From: Venatoribacter cucullus
GTDB taxonomy: Bacteria > Pseudomonadota > Gammaproteobacteria > Pseudomonadales > Oceanobacteraceae
Direction of reading: 5' to 3'
DNA: 64,000 bases
Assembly (NCBI RefSeq): GCF_016132445.1
Contig: NZ_CP046056.1
Span: 1,240,001 to 1,304,000 of the forward strand
The translations under genes and the position numbers were made by a program. Within the stretch, counting starts at the first letter, position 1. Each line of letters opens with the position of its first letter. Below are positions 38,268 through 46,235 of this stretch, piece by piece. A model generated the notes under the pieces. The model was given only the letters and a program-made list of their open reading frames with translations, did no database searches and was not told where the DNA came from.

Positions 38268-39089
38268 ATGACATCGGTAACAAGTGAATTTAATCCACTG
38301 GGTAAAGTATCGGCCTATAAAGATCAGTACGATCCGTCGTTATTATTTCCTATTGAACGCAACGAAAGCTGGCAGGCGCAGGGGCTGGATCGCAGCGCGG
38401 TGGCTTTTTATGGCGAAGATATCTGGAATGGCTATGAAATTTCCTGGCTGAATGAGCGCGGTAAGCCGCTGGTGTGCATGGCGGAATTCCGCATCCCGGC
38501 CAGCAGCCGTTTTCTGATCGAATCCAAATCGTTCAAGCTGTACCTGAATTCGTTTAATCAGAGCCGTTTTGCTGATGCCGAAACCGTGCGCCGGTTAATG
38601 GTGCAGGATTTATCCGCGGCGGCGGGTGCGCCGGTAACTGTCGTGTTGCATGCGCTGGATGTGCAATTTCCACAGCCACCCGCAGCCCGTTGCATCGATG
38701 AGCTGGATATCGAGGTGCAGGCTTATCAACCGGATGCCGGTTTATTAAAACTGGCTGAGGGGCAGTTTGACGGCTGGCTGTGCAGCCATCTGCTGAAATC
38801 CAACTGCCCGGTTACCGGACAGCCGGATTGGGGTTCGCTGTATATTTATTACCGCGGACAGGCGTTGGATGAAGCAACCTTGCTGGCTTATGTTATTTCG
38901 CTGCGCCAGCATCAGGATTTTCATGAGCAGTGCGCTGAACGCACCTTTCACGATATCTGGCAGCGTTGTCAGCCAGAGGCGCTTACGGTATATGCGCGCT
39001 ATGTGCGCCGGGGTGGGTTGGATATTAATCCGTTCCGCAGCTCAGACCAGCAGGCACAGGCCGAAAACTTCCGTACCAGTCGTCAGTAA
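38268..39089 (+). CDS. queF: QueF, NADPH-dependent preQ0 reductase
   Basis: A 273-residue two-domain T-fold enzyme reducing 7-cyano-7-deazaguanine to preQ1 in queuosine synthesis. The nitrile-attacking Cys180 lies in LLKSNCPVTGQPDWGSLYIYY; the NADPH motif is ESKSFKLYLNSFNQSRF; the substrate-binding FHEQCAERTFHDI and C-terminal RRGGLDINPFRS are typical. Length matches the long (YqcD-unlike) E. coli type (~282). The ATG at 38268 is directly after GGTCGGT; an upstream start would overlap the permease. Co-transcribed with the ABC genes, with no evident functional link. Confidence 0.95.
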   Translation: MTSVTSEFNPLGKVSAYKDQYDPSLLFPIERNESWQAQGLDRSAVAFYGEDIWNGYEISWLNERGKPLVCMAEFRIPASSRFLIESKSFKLYLNSFNQSRFADAETVRRLMVQDLSAAAGAPVTVVLHALDVQFPQPPAARCIDELDIEVQAYQPDAGLLKLAEGQFDGWLCSHLLKSNCPVTGQPDWGSLYIYYRGQALDEATLLAYVISLRQHQDFHEQCAERTFHDIWQRCQPEALTVYARYVRRGGLDINPFRSSDQQAQAENFRTSRQ

Positions 39090-39121
39090 TCTGTGCTGAT
39101 AACCCGTGGTGCCTCGTTAAA

Positions 39122-39145
39122 CCGCTGAGCAGACAGGCTCAGCGG
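39122..39145. terminator. Hairpin between converging queF and cyclase genes
   Basis: CCGCTGAGC/GCTCAGCGG nine-pair stem with six-base loop, overlapping the last codons of the cyclase gene; no T-run of note. Confidence 0.5.
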
Positions 39146-40533
39146 CTGACGTCGGCCACTTTGCCGCGCAGTTTATTAGCGGCTTTTTCCAGGGCATCAG
39201 CAACCCGTTCTTTTTCCTCTTCGCGGATTTTCTCCGACTCCAGATAGAGCGAGAAGCCTTCCGTTTCATGGTTAACGAAGCTGGGGTTCGAGCCCAGATC
39301 GCGGCGGTAATCCACCACCTGATACAGTGGCACCGGATCGCGGAAACCTTTCACCATGGCCGTACCACGCTGGCGACAGATAATTTTATCTTTTACCAGG
39401 GCAAAGGTTTCGTGGGAAATCAGAATCTCACCGGCATCGGCTTCGCTTTCCAGGCGGCTGGCAAGGTTCACTTCCTTACCGATGATGGTGTAATCCATAC
39501 GGCTGTCAGTACCGAAGTTGCCCACCGTACAGTAACCGGTGTTAATACCCATGCGGATCTGCAGTGGGGCGGTCATACCGTGTTCGGCCCATTGTTTGCG
39601 CAGTTTCAGCATGTGGCGGCGCATCTCAATGGCCATGGATACGCAGGCCAGCGCATCACGTTTGGTGCCCTTACTGACCGGATCGCCGAAGAAAATCATA
39701 ATGCCGTCACCGATGAACTTATCGATGGTGCCGCCGTATTTCAGCGCGATGCGGGACATATCAGTGAGGTATTGATTTAGTAAATCGGTGAAGGCCTCGG
39801 CCTCGATCTGCTCGGACAAGGATGAAAACCCAACGATGTCAGAGAAAAATACCACCAGTTTTTTGCGCTGGGTTTCCAGCCGTGCCTGACGGCGACCGGA
39901 AAAAATGGATTCCCACACCTGCGGCGCTACGTATTTGGACACCTGCTGCGATAAAGCCTGAAAACGCTCGACCTGGCCCTGAAACTTCTGCTTCAGGCGG
40001 ATCAGGTCACGGGCCTGGCGGTTACTGTTAAAGGCAGTGACGGCCAGATGCATCCCCACGCCGAAAGCCGCCGTCATAAACAGAGCTGGCGGTGCCGCTG
40101 GGGCCGTATGAAAACCAAAAATCAGGATACCGGTAGATACGCCAGCCGCCAGAGATGTGACGCAAAATACCCAGGCGGTAATGCTGCCGACCACAATAAA
40201 GCTGGTGTTGATCATAATCAGAAACAAGCCGGCGATTTCCATCGGCAGGTGCAGAAAACCCAGAAAAATACCGAACAGAAAGGCGTCGATATTAATCAGA
40301 AACTTGCGGGTGGCACGCTTCTTTTTTTCAAACGGACGGCTGAGGATAAAAACCAGATGCGGGTACAGTAAGCTGACCAGAGCGACCGCAAATACACGCT
40401 GGTCGAAGTACTCCAGCAGGTAACCCACCATAACGGTAACCGCAGCCACCCCGTAGCCCAGCCCCCGGGCCATGTAATCCTGCCGTGGCAGGGTGGTTTC
40501 GGTAAAATGGGACGGATCATGCGGTCTGGACAT
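39139..40533 (-). CDS. Class III adenylate cyclase with MASE2-like membrane domain (CyaB type)
   Basis: A 464-residue protein. Residues ~25-185 form about six helices of MASE2 type (GYGVAAVTVMVGYLLEYF; RKFLINIDAFLFGIFLGFL), then a helical linker (~190-225), and a class III catalytic domain (~235-420). Metal Asp residues are in VVFFSDIVGFSSL and FIGDGIMIFFGD; the adenine-selecting Lys is in IDKFIGDG and its Thr partner in MDYTIIGKEVNLASRLE, so ATP is the likely substrate. The architecture and length match Pseudomonas CyaB, which raises cAMP for Vfr. It acts at the inner membrane. A short charged coiled tail follows (EKIREEEKERVADALEKAANK). Confidence 0.9.
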   Translation of the reverse strand: MSRPHDPSHFTETTLPRQDYMARGLGYGVAAVTVMVGYLLEYFDQRVFAVALVSLLYPHLVFILSRPFEKKKRATRKFLINIDAFLFGIFLGFLHLPMEIAGLFLIMINTSFIVVGSITAWVFCVTSLAAGVSTGILIFGFHTAPAAPPALFMTAAFGVGMHLAVTAFNSNRQARDLIRLKQKFQGQVERFQALSQQVSKYVAPQVWESIFSGRRQARLETQRKKLVVFFSDIVGFSSLSEQIEAEAFTDLLNQYLTDMSRIALKYGGTIDKFIGDGIMIFFGDPVSKGTKRDALACVSMAIEMRRHMLKLRKQWAEHGMTAPLQIRMGINTGYCTVGNFGTDSRMDYTIIGKEVNLASRLESEADAGEILISHETFALVKDKIICRQRGTAMVKGFRDPVPLYQVVDYRRDLGSNPSFVNHETEGFSLYLESEKIREEEKERVADALEKAANKLRGKVADVSR

Positions 40534-40708
40534 GAGGCAGACTCAGCAGTTTTTTTCTTATAATAAAGGCCACGATGCTACCGGCTTTAATGATAGAGTT
40601 CATCTGTATACTCAGAATATGTCATGACAGCAAGTGCAGCCGTTTTGATTCAGTTGTGCTGCACTTTAAGGCAATACGGTTACTTTTTTATTGATATGGA
40701 CAGCACCT

Positions 40709-41275
40709 ATGCATGCCCTTGATGTTCTCACCCAGCGTGTTTCCATTGCTCAGCTCAGTGGACCGGATATTACCACTGACCAGCAGGAAATGCTGATCCG
40801 TGCTGCACTGCGCGCCGCCGACCATGCCTGGCTGCGTCCGAGCCGCTATCTGACCGTTCAGGGCGCCGCCCGTTCCCGTCTGGGGGAAATATTTTTACAG
40901 GCCACCCCCGATTGGCAGCAACTGCCGGCCGACAAGCAACAAAAACTGCTGAATGCTCCCTTACGTGCGCCACTGGTCATTGTTGCCATCTGCCGGGTGC
41001 AGGAGCATCCCAAAGTGCCGGCGCTGGAGCAGCTGCTGTCGACCGGGGCCGGCGTACAGAACATGCTCAATGCTGCCTGGGCGTTGGGGCTTGGTGCCAT
41101 CTGGCGCAGTGGTGATGTTGCTCATAACCCGGCCGTCGCCGCAGCGCTGGGGTTGGCGGCCAATGAACAGATCGTGGGCTTTATCTATGTGGGCCATCCC
41201 AACACCACGCCTAAGGCCGTACCGGAACTGGAGGTTCGTGATTTTGTAACCGCCTGGGAAGCAAAAACGCTCTGA
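40709..41275 (+). CDS. Nitroreductase family protein (YdjA-like)
   Basis: A 188-residue FMN-dependent nitroreductase-like oxidoreductase. The N-terminal block HALDVLTQRVSIAQLSGPDIT, the HAWLRPSRYLTVQGAARSRLGEIF motif, and ALGLGAIWRSGDVAHNP with GFIYVGHPNTTPK are as in YdjA. The physiological substrate is unknown. The ATG at 40709 fits the family start; the 175-base gap upstream, toward the divergent cyclase gene, must hold its promoter (TTGATA-type and TATACT-type hexamers are visible but badly spaced). Confidence 0.88.
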   Translation: MHALDVLTQRVSIAQLSGPDITTDQQEMLIRAALRAADHAWLRPSRYLTVQGAARSRLGEIFLQATPDWQQLPADKQQKLLNAPLRAPLVIVAICRVQEHPKVPALEQLLSTGAGVQNMLNAAWALGLGAIWRSGDVAHNPAVAAALGLAANEQIVGFIYVGHPNTTPKAVPELEVRDFVTAWEAKTL

Positions 41276-41300
41276 AAACAACGAATTGCATCACCGGGTG

Positions 41301-41329
41301 TTGACTGGCAGCAGGGCTGTGCGTATAGT
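41301..41329 (+). promoter_or_regulatory. tRNA-Ser promoter
   Basis: TTGACT, 17-base spacer, TATAGT, followed by a GC-rich discriminator (CGCGGCC) typical of stringently controlled stable RNA promoters. Confidence 0.88.
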
Positions 41330-41356
41330 TCGCGGCCTCTGAGCTAGCTCAGATCC

Positions 41357-41446
41357 GGTGAGGTGTCCGAGTGGTTGAAGGAGCACGCCTGGAAAGCGTG
41401 TATAGGTTTATCCCTATCGAGGGTTCGAATCCCTCCCTCACCGCCA
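41357..41446 (+). tRNA. tRNA-Ser (anticodon GGA)
   Basis: A 90-base class II tRNA with acceptor GGTGAGG/CCTCACC, discriminator G, encoded CCA, anticodon stem CACGC/GCGTG, anticodon GGA at 41391-41393, a long variable arm and GGGTTCGAATCCC T-arm. Confidence 0.97.
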
Positions 41447-41458
41447 CGAATCAACATT

Positions 41459-41492
41459 AAAAAAGCCCCTGTCGCAAGACCGGGGCTTTTTT
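41459..41492 (+). terminator. Terminator after tRNA-Ser (copy 1)
   Basis: AAAAAAGCCCC/GGGGCTTTTTT stem with an inner GTC-GCAA-GAC tetraloop helix. The same hairpin recurs at 41606 and 41747 in the tandem repeat, so transcripts have three successive stops. Confidence 0.93.
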
Positions 41493-41788
41493 AATGTCTG
41501 AAATTCACGGTGATGGGCGGGTACGGAGAACCCTCGTGGGTTCGACCCGAGCGAGGTACGAGCGACAAACGTCAGCTTTGCTGACGGTCATCCCGACCTT
41601 GTAAAGCCCCTGTCGCAAGACCGGGGCTTTTTTAATGTCTGAAATTCACGGTGATGGGCGGGCACAGAGAACCCTCGTGGGTTCGTACCGAGCGAGGTAC
41701 GAGCGACAAACGTCAGCTTTGCTGACGGTCATCCCGACCTTATGCAGCCCCTGTCGCAAGACCGGGGCTTTTTTAATGTCTGAAATCC
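41465..41788 (+). repeat. 141-bp tandem repeat behind tRNA-Ser (two full units plus a 42-bp third)
   Basis: Units begin at 41465, 41606 and 41747, each with GCCCCTGTCGCAAGACC. Full units differ at only a few bases. Each holds the terminator hairpin, a tRNA T-arm-like GGGTTCG segment, and a perfect hairpin CGTCAGC-TTT-GCTGACG. No open frame of note exists; this accounts for most of the 432-base gap before gltX. It looks like the repeats behind E. coli tyrT (rtT RNA) in arrangement, not in sequence. Confidence 0.92.
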
Positions 41789-41878
41789 GCGCACCACTCA
41801 TTCCGCGGATCAGATGCAGCCAGCGCCTGAATTCTCTATAATCGCCGGCCTTGAATTACTTATTACCGGAAATCCGTT

Positions 41879-43411
41879 ATGACCAAGGTCCGCACCCGTG
41901 TTGCGCCGTCGCCCACCGGCGATCCGCACGTAGGCACCGCCTACATTGCTTTGTTCAACCTGGCCTTTGCCCGTCAGCACGGCGGTGAATTTATCCTGCG
42001 TATTGAAGACACCGATCAGGTGCGCAGTACGCCGGAGTCGGAACAGGCGATTCTCGACAGTCTGCGCTGGCTGGGTATCGAATGGTCAGAAGGCCCGGAT
42101 GTGGGTGGTCCGCACGGTCCATATCGTCAGAGCGAGCGTGGCTCGGTGTATGCCGAGCATGTGGAAAAACTGCTGGCTTCCGGTCATGCCTTTAAATGCT
42201 ACCGTACTCCGGAAGAGCTGGATGCGATGCGCGCTGCCCGTCAGGCGTCTGACAGCAGCATGGCGTTGAAGCCGTCTGATTTATTGTTACCAGCTGATGA
42301 AGCTGCCCGCCGCGAAGCCGCTGGTGCCCCTTATGTGGTGCGTATGATGGTGCCGGAAGAGGGTGTGTGCGTGGTGAATGACCTGCTGCGCGGCCCGATT
42401 GAGCTGGACTGGTCGCAGGTGGATGCGCAGGTGCTGATGAAGTCGGATGGTATGCCGACCTACCATCTGGCGAACGTGGTGGACGATCATCTGATGGAAA
42501 TCACCCACGTGATCCGTGGTGAAGAGTGGATCAGCTCGGCACCCAAGCACAAGCTGCTGTATGAATACTTTGGCTGGGATATGCCGCAGTTGTGCCATAT
42601 GCCGCTGCTGCGTAACCCGGATAAGAGCAAACTGAGCAAGCGTAAAAACCCCACCTCCATTATGTTCTACGAGCGCATGGGCTTTATGCCGGAAGCGCTG
42701 TTGAACTACCTCGGCCGTATGGGCTGGTCGATGCCGGATGAGCGGGAGAAATTCACCCGTGAAGATATGTTCAGCCACTTCGATATCCACCGCGTATCCC
42801 TCGGTGGGCCGGTGTTTGATCTGGAAAAACTGCGCTGGCTGAACAGCCTGTGGCTGCGTGAGCTGGATGTTGAAACCTTTGCTCAGCGTTTTGCGCAATG
42901 GGGCCTGAAAGCCGAACGTGTCCTGCCGATTATTCCCCACGTGCAGCCGCGGGTTGAAACCTTCTCCGATGTGGTGCCGCTGGCCGGGCATTTCCTCGGT
43001 GGTTTAACGCAGCTGACACCGGCGCAGTTTGAACACAGAGCCTACGATGACGAGAAATTACTGACGCTGCTGCAATTTGGTTTATGGCAGCTGGAAAGCA
43101 TTCGCCACTGGTCAAAGGAATCCATTGAACAGAGCCTGTTCCCGCTGGCGAAACAGCTGGATCTGAAAATCCGTGATTTCCTGTTCCCGTTCTTTATTGC
43201 CATTGCCGGCACCCCGGCCACCATTTCCGTACTCGACAGCATGGCATTGCTGGGGCCGGATATGAGCCGTGCGCGTCTGCGTCATGCGCTGAGTGTGGTG
43301 GTTGGTCCGGTGGAATTGGGTAAAAAACGCCTGAAGAAACTGGAAAAAGACTATCAGCAGATTCTGGCTGCCATCGCCGCTGAGGCCGCTGCGGTAACCA
43401 CGGCTGAATAA
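41879..43411 (+). CDS. gltX: GltX, glutamyl-tRNA synthetase
   Basis: A 510-residue class I synthetase. HIGH-type motif [13 protein letters not shown] at the start, KMSKS-type motif KLSKRKN (~253), and the discriminating block [20 protein letters not shown]. Length is slightly above the usual 470-495. It is followed after ~130 bases by a tRNA cluster containing tRNA-Glu, its likely substrate, a gene order shared with pseudomonads. ATG follows a CGGAAATCC region rather than a strong Shine-Dalgarno. Confidence 0.96.
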   Translation: MTKVRTRVAPSPTGDPHVGTAYIALFNLAFARQHGGEFILRIEDTDQVRSTPESEQAILDSLRWLGIEWSEGPDVGGPHGPYRQSERGSVYAEHVEKLLASGHAFKCYRTPEELDAMRAARQASDSSMALKPSDLLLPADEAARREAAGAPYVVRMMVPEEGVCVVNDLLRGPIELDWSQVDAQVLMKSDGMPTYHLANVVDDHLMEITHVIRGEEWISSAPKHKLLYEYFGWDMPQLCHMPLLRNPDKSKLSKRKNPTSIMFYERMGFMPEALLNYLGRMGWSMPDEREKFTREDMFSHFDIHRVSLGGPVFDLEKLRWLNSLWLRELDVETFAQRFAQWGLKAERVLPIIPHVQPRVETFSDVVPLAGHFLGGLTQLTPAQFEHRAYDDEKLLTLLQFGLWQLESIRHWSKESIEQSLFPLAKQLDLKIRDFLFPFFIAIAGTPATISVLDSMALLGPDMSRARLRHALSVVVGPVELGKKRLKKLEKDYQQILAAIAAEAAAVTTAE

Positions 43412-43420
43412 GTGGTTAGT

Positions 43421-43452
43421 TTGTCGGGGCGGAGTAGCTTCTGCCCCGGCAA
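43421..43452 (+). terminator. Hairpin after gltX
   Basis: CGGGGC/GCCCCG stem extended by TTG(T)/(G)CAA around a 12-base loop; weak T content afterwards. Confidence 0.55.
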
Positions 43453-43496
43453 AACGCTCTAAGTTATTGTTTATGAAAATTTTTTGAATCTTATTG

Positions 43497-43525
43497 TTGA
43501 CACCTTTGGGGGCCATCAGTAAGAT
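43497..43525 (+). promoter_or_regulatory. Promoter of the tRNA-Ala/Glu/Ala cluster
   Basis: Perfect TTGACA, 17-base spacer, TAAGAT, then a C-rich discriminator (TCGCCC), about 19 bases before the first tRNA. Confidence 0.88.
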
Positions 43526-43543
43526 TCGCCCACGTTTTGAGAC

Positions 43544-43619
43544 GGGGCCTTAGCTCAGCTGGGAGAGCGCAACACTGGCAGTGTTGAGGTCAGCGGTTCG
43601 ATCCCGCTAGGCTCCACCA
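43544..43619 (+). tRNA. tRNA-Ala (anticodon GGC), copy 1
   Basis: 76 bases with acceptor GGGGCCT/AGGCTCC, anticodon loop CTGGCAG, T-arm GCGGTTCGATCCCGC and encoded CCA. Confidence 0.97.
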
Positions 43620-43640
43620 AACTCTCAAAACAGTCCTTGT

Positions 43641-43716
43641 GTCCCCATCGTCTAGAGGCCTAGGACACCGCCCTTTCACGGCGGTAACAGGGGTTCGAAT
43701 CCCCTTGGGGATGCCA
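43641..43716 (+). tRNA. tRNA-Glu (anticodon TTC)
   Basis: 76 bases with acceptor GTCCCCA/TGGGGAT, anticodon loop CTTTCAC, discriminator G and encoded CCA. Neighbour of its synthetase gene gltX. Confidence 0.97.
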
Positions 43717-43747
43717 CTATTTACTGTCCCGCAGTAAATATTTTTTT

Positions 43748-43823
43748 GGGGCCTTAGCTCAGCTGGGAGAGCGCAACACTGGCAGTGTTGAGGTCAGCGG
43801 TTCGATCCCGCTAGGCTCCACCA
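43748..43823 (+). tRNA. tRNA-Ala (anticodon GGC), copy 2
   Basis: Identical to the copy at 43544-43619. A T-rich tract follows (TTTCCTTTTTTG) and probably ends the tRNA transcript. Confidence 0.97.
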
Positions 43824-43958
43824 AATTTCCTTTTTTGTTTATTTCTTTTTTACAATCGGCACCGGCTCCCGGTCTGGCTGATTTTCTCTGTATTCCGCCC
43901 ATAACATCCGCGCGCTGAAACCGTTACAATGCCTGCCTCTCAGGCAGGATTAACGACC

Positions 43959-44519
43959 ATGGTTCATTTACCCAATGTGATCAAAGAAAAAGCCCGCGCA
44001 GTGCGCCTGGTGGTATTCGATGTCGATGGCGTGTTAACCGACGGCACGCTGGTGTATGCCGCTGATGGTGAGCAGGTAAAACACTTTAACGTAAAAGACG
44101 GTGTCGGCATTAAACTGCTGAATACTTACGACATTCTCACTGCCGTTATTTCAGCAAAAGAATCAGCAGCACTGAGCCGGCGGGTAAAAGACCTGGGTAT
44201 TCAGCATTTTTTTCCCGCCACCAAAGATAAGTGGGCGGTGTTATCCGCACTGATGGATGAATTGCTGATTGGCACCGAAGAAGTGTGCTTTGTCGGCGAT
44301 GACGTTATAGACCTGAAAGTAATGAAAAAAATTGGCCTGAGCATTGCACCGAAAGATGCCTTCTGGATGGTAAAAGACCACGCCGATTTAATTACCGACA
44401 GCGAAGGTGGGCGTGGGGTGGCACGCGAGGTGGCTGATATTATTCTCGGCAGCCGGATGCCGTTAGAAGAAGCTTACATTAAGGCCATGCTGCCGGAATT
44501 TGAAAACGTTAAACAGTGA
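43959..44519 (+). CDS. kdsC: KdsC, KDO-8-phosphate phosphatase
   Basis: A 186-residue HAD-family phosphatase releasing KDO from KDO-8-P for LPS core synthesis. HAD motifs: VVFDVDGVLTDG (two Asp), AVISAKES, FVGDDVIDLKVM. Its small C0-type, capless form and length (E. coli 188) fit KdsC. The ATG at 43959 lies after AGGCAGGA; an upstream ATG at 43929 overlaps a small CTGCCT/AGGCAG hairpin. kdsB follows after 22 bases. Confidence 0.93.
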   Translation: MVHLPNVIKEKARAVRLVVFDVDGVLTDGTLVYAADGEQVKHFNVKDGVGIKLLNTYDILTAVISAKESAALSRRVKDLGIQHFFPATKDKWAVLSALMDELLIGTEEVCFVGDDVIDLKVMKKIGLSIAPKDAFWMVKDHADLITDSEGGRGVAREVADIILGSRMPLEEAYIKAMLPEFENVKQ

Positions 44520-44541
44520 TGCCTCAAGCGGATTAAAAGAG

Positions 44542-45312
44542 ATGGCCGACTATAAAATTGTGATACCTGCCCGTTATGCCTCCAGTCGTTTACCGGGTAA
44601 ACCGCTGCTGATGCTGGCCGGTAAGCCGATGATTCAGCATGTGTATGAGCGTGCTGTGGCCACCGGTGCGACCGATATTATTATTGCCACCGATGATGAG
44701 CGTATCCGCGACGTGGCTGCCGGGTTTGGCGCCGAGGTGGTAATGACGTCGCCGGATCATGAAAACGGCACCGAGCGTATCGCCGAAGTGGCCCGCATTA
44801 AACAGTGGCCGGCCGAGGCGGTGGTGGTGAACCTGCAGGGCGATGAGCCGTTAATTCCGCAAAGTCTGATTGCCTTAACGGCGCAGGGTTTAATTCAGCA
44901 TCCGCAGGCGGGTATGAGTTCGGTCTGTACCGCGCTGAAACACGATGCCGATGCCTTTAACCCGAACGTCGTGAAAGTGGTGTTGGATCAGCAGCAATTT
45001 GCGTTGTATTTCAGTCGTGCATCGATTCCCTGGGATCGGGATGCGTACAAAAATGGCACGGGTATGATGACCACGAAAATACCTGTCTACCGTCATATTG
45101 GTATGTACGGTTATCGGGTGTCCTTTTTGCAGCAATACACCGCGATGCAACCCTGTGCGCTGGAAGGTACCGAAGCGCTGGAGCAATTACGCGCACTTTG
45201 GTACGGCGTAAAAATTCACATGGCCATTATTGATGAAGCGCCGGGGCATGGTGTGGATACGCCGGACGATGTCGCCCGGGTTGAAGCGATGTTGCAGGCG
45301 TTGAATACCTGA
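44542..45312 (+). CDS. kdsB: KdsB, CMP-KDO synthetase
   Basis: A 256-residue cytidylyltransferase activating KDO with CTP. Nucleotide motif KIVIPARYASSRLPGKPL, metal-binding VVVNLQGDEPLIP, and FSRASIPWDRD / RHIGMYGYR sugar motifs. The ATG at 44542 (MADYKIVIPARY) fits the family; the in-frame ATG at 44500 would overlap kdsC. Operon with kdsC. Confidence 0.95.
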   Translation: MADYKIVIPARYASSRLPGKPLLMLAGKPMIQHVYERAVATGATDIIIATDDERIRDVAAGFGAEVVMTSPDHENGTERIAEVARIKQWPAEAVVVNLQGDEPLIPQSLIALTAQGLIQHPQAGMSSVCTALKHDADAFNPNVVKVVLDQQQFALYFSRASIPWDRDAYKNGTGMMTTKIPVYRHIGMYGYRVSFLQQYTAMQPCALEGTEALEQLRALWYGVKIHMAIIDEAPGHGVDTPDDVARVEAMLQALNT

Positions 45313-45316
45313 TAAA

Positions 45317-45342
45317 ACGGCGGCTACAACCGTAGCCGCCGT
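45317..45342. terminator. Hairpin between converging kdsB and GNAT genes
   Basis: Eleven perfect pairs (ACGGCGGCTAC/GTAGCCGCCGT), four-base loop; overlaps the end of the GNAT gene. Confidence 0.7.
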
Positions 45343-46235
45343 CCTTCTCTCAGCATCTGGCTGCTGCGCAAGAGTTCCTTAAACAGCTCCAGCTCTTTCG
45401 CTGCACGGGCACGGTCAGTGAAGCACGCAATGGTTTGGTCGCGCTGAATGTCGATATAGCCGTGCGGTTTCAGCACGATCAGATTCTGATTAACCGATGA
45501 ATGCACTTGTATCTGCACGCGGCTGCTCAGCCGTTGTTGCCATTGCAGCAGCGGGTGGTCAGCGATGCCGGCGTATTCGGATGGAATAAGAATCTGCATT
45601 GTGCGCCGGCGTGAAGCGCGCAGCCAGGCGGTGAGGCGGGTGTAGGTGTCGCGGTCACGCCAGACCGGTAATTGCAGATCAGCGCAATGAACAGCAAGGC
45701 CAGCCACACTGAATTGGGTGGCAATCTGCAGCAGGCCGTTGGCGGCGCAGGGGCTGTTCAGAACATAGCGCTGGCTGTCTTTACCCGGAATAAATTGCTC
45801 GCTGGGGCTGAGGGTGCGCCCCAGCACTTTGCTCATACGGATATGGGTAATACCGGCATCCACATTAAAATCCGGCTCCGGTGAATAACCGTTTTGCCAG
45901 TAAAAATAATAGGCCTGGGTTTGTACGTTGGCACGCAGACTGCGGCCGCGCATCTCATTCAGATAATGCTGTTCAGCGCTGCGCAGCAGCTGGCTGCCAA
46001 TGTGCTGACCACGGTATTCCGGCATCACCGCCATGCGGCCCAGCGTGCCATTGCTCAGCAGGCGCAGGCAGCCGGCCGGCCGTTTGCCGTCACGAGCCAG
46101 AAAATGCACGGCGCTGGCATCGTCACTGTCCCATTCCAGTGCTTCCGGTACGCCTTGTTCGTCAATAAAGACGCGCCGGCGCACCGCACGCAGCGCATCC
46201 TTATGGACGGTCCAGTTGGCCAGCTCAATCTGCAA
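45324..46235 (-). CDS. GNAT acetyltransferase with C-terminal domain of unknown function
   Basis: A 303-residue protein. Residues ~1-140 are GNAT (VRRRVFIDEQGVPEALEWDSDD; LGRMAVMPEYRGQHIGSQLL with the acetyl-CoA loop RGQHIG), as in ElaA/YjdJ-like proteins. Residues ~150-303 form a second domain I do not recognise (LAVHCADLQLPVWRDRDTYTRLTAWLRASRRR; LIVLKPHGYIDI), perhaps a nucleic-acid or phospholipase-D-like half fold. I choose the TTG at 46235: GGAG lies six bases upstream and the sequence LQIELANW starts the GNAT fold. Longer readings run through roxA in another frame. It overlaps the end of roxA by 11 bases, hence translational coupling. Confidence 0.8.
   Translation of the reverse strand: MQIELANWTVHKDALRAVRRRVFIDEQGVPEALEWDSDDASAVHFLARDGKRPAGCLRLLSNGTLGRMAVMPEYRGQHIGSQLLRSAEQHYLNEMRGRSLRANVQTQAYYFYWQNGYSPEPDFNVDAGITHIRMSKVLGRTLSPSEQFIPGKDSQRYVLNSPCAANGLLQIATQFSVAGLAVHCADLQLPVWRDRDTYTRLTAWLRASRRRTMQILIPSEYAGIADHPLLQWQQRLSSRVQIQVHSSVNQNLIVLKPHGYIDIQRDQTIACFTDRARAAKELELFKELLRSSQMLREGRRLRL

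Noticed and set aside
41357-41446. Integrated element attachment site at tRNA-Ser
   Set aside because: No integrase gene or distant 3' tRNA copy is present; the following repeat is short and tandem.
41465-41788. CRISPR array at the tandem repeat
   Set aside because: Units are 141 bp, nearly identical throughout, without unique spacers, and there are no cas genes.
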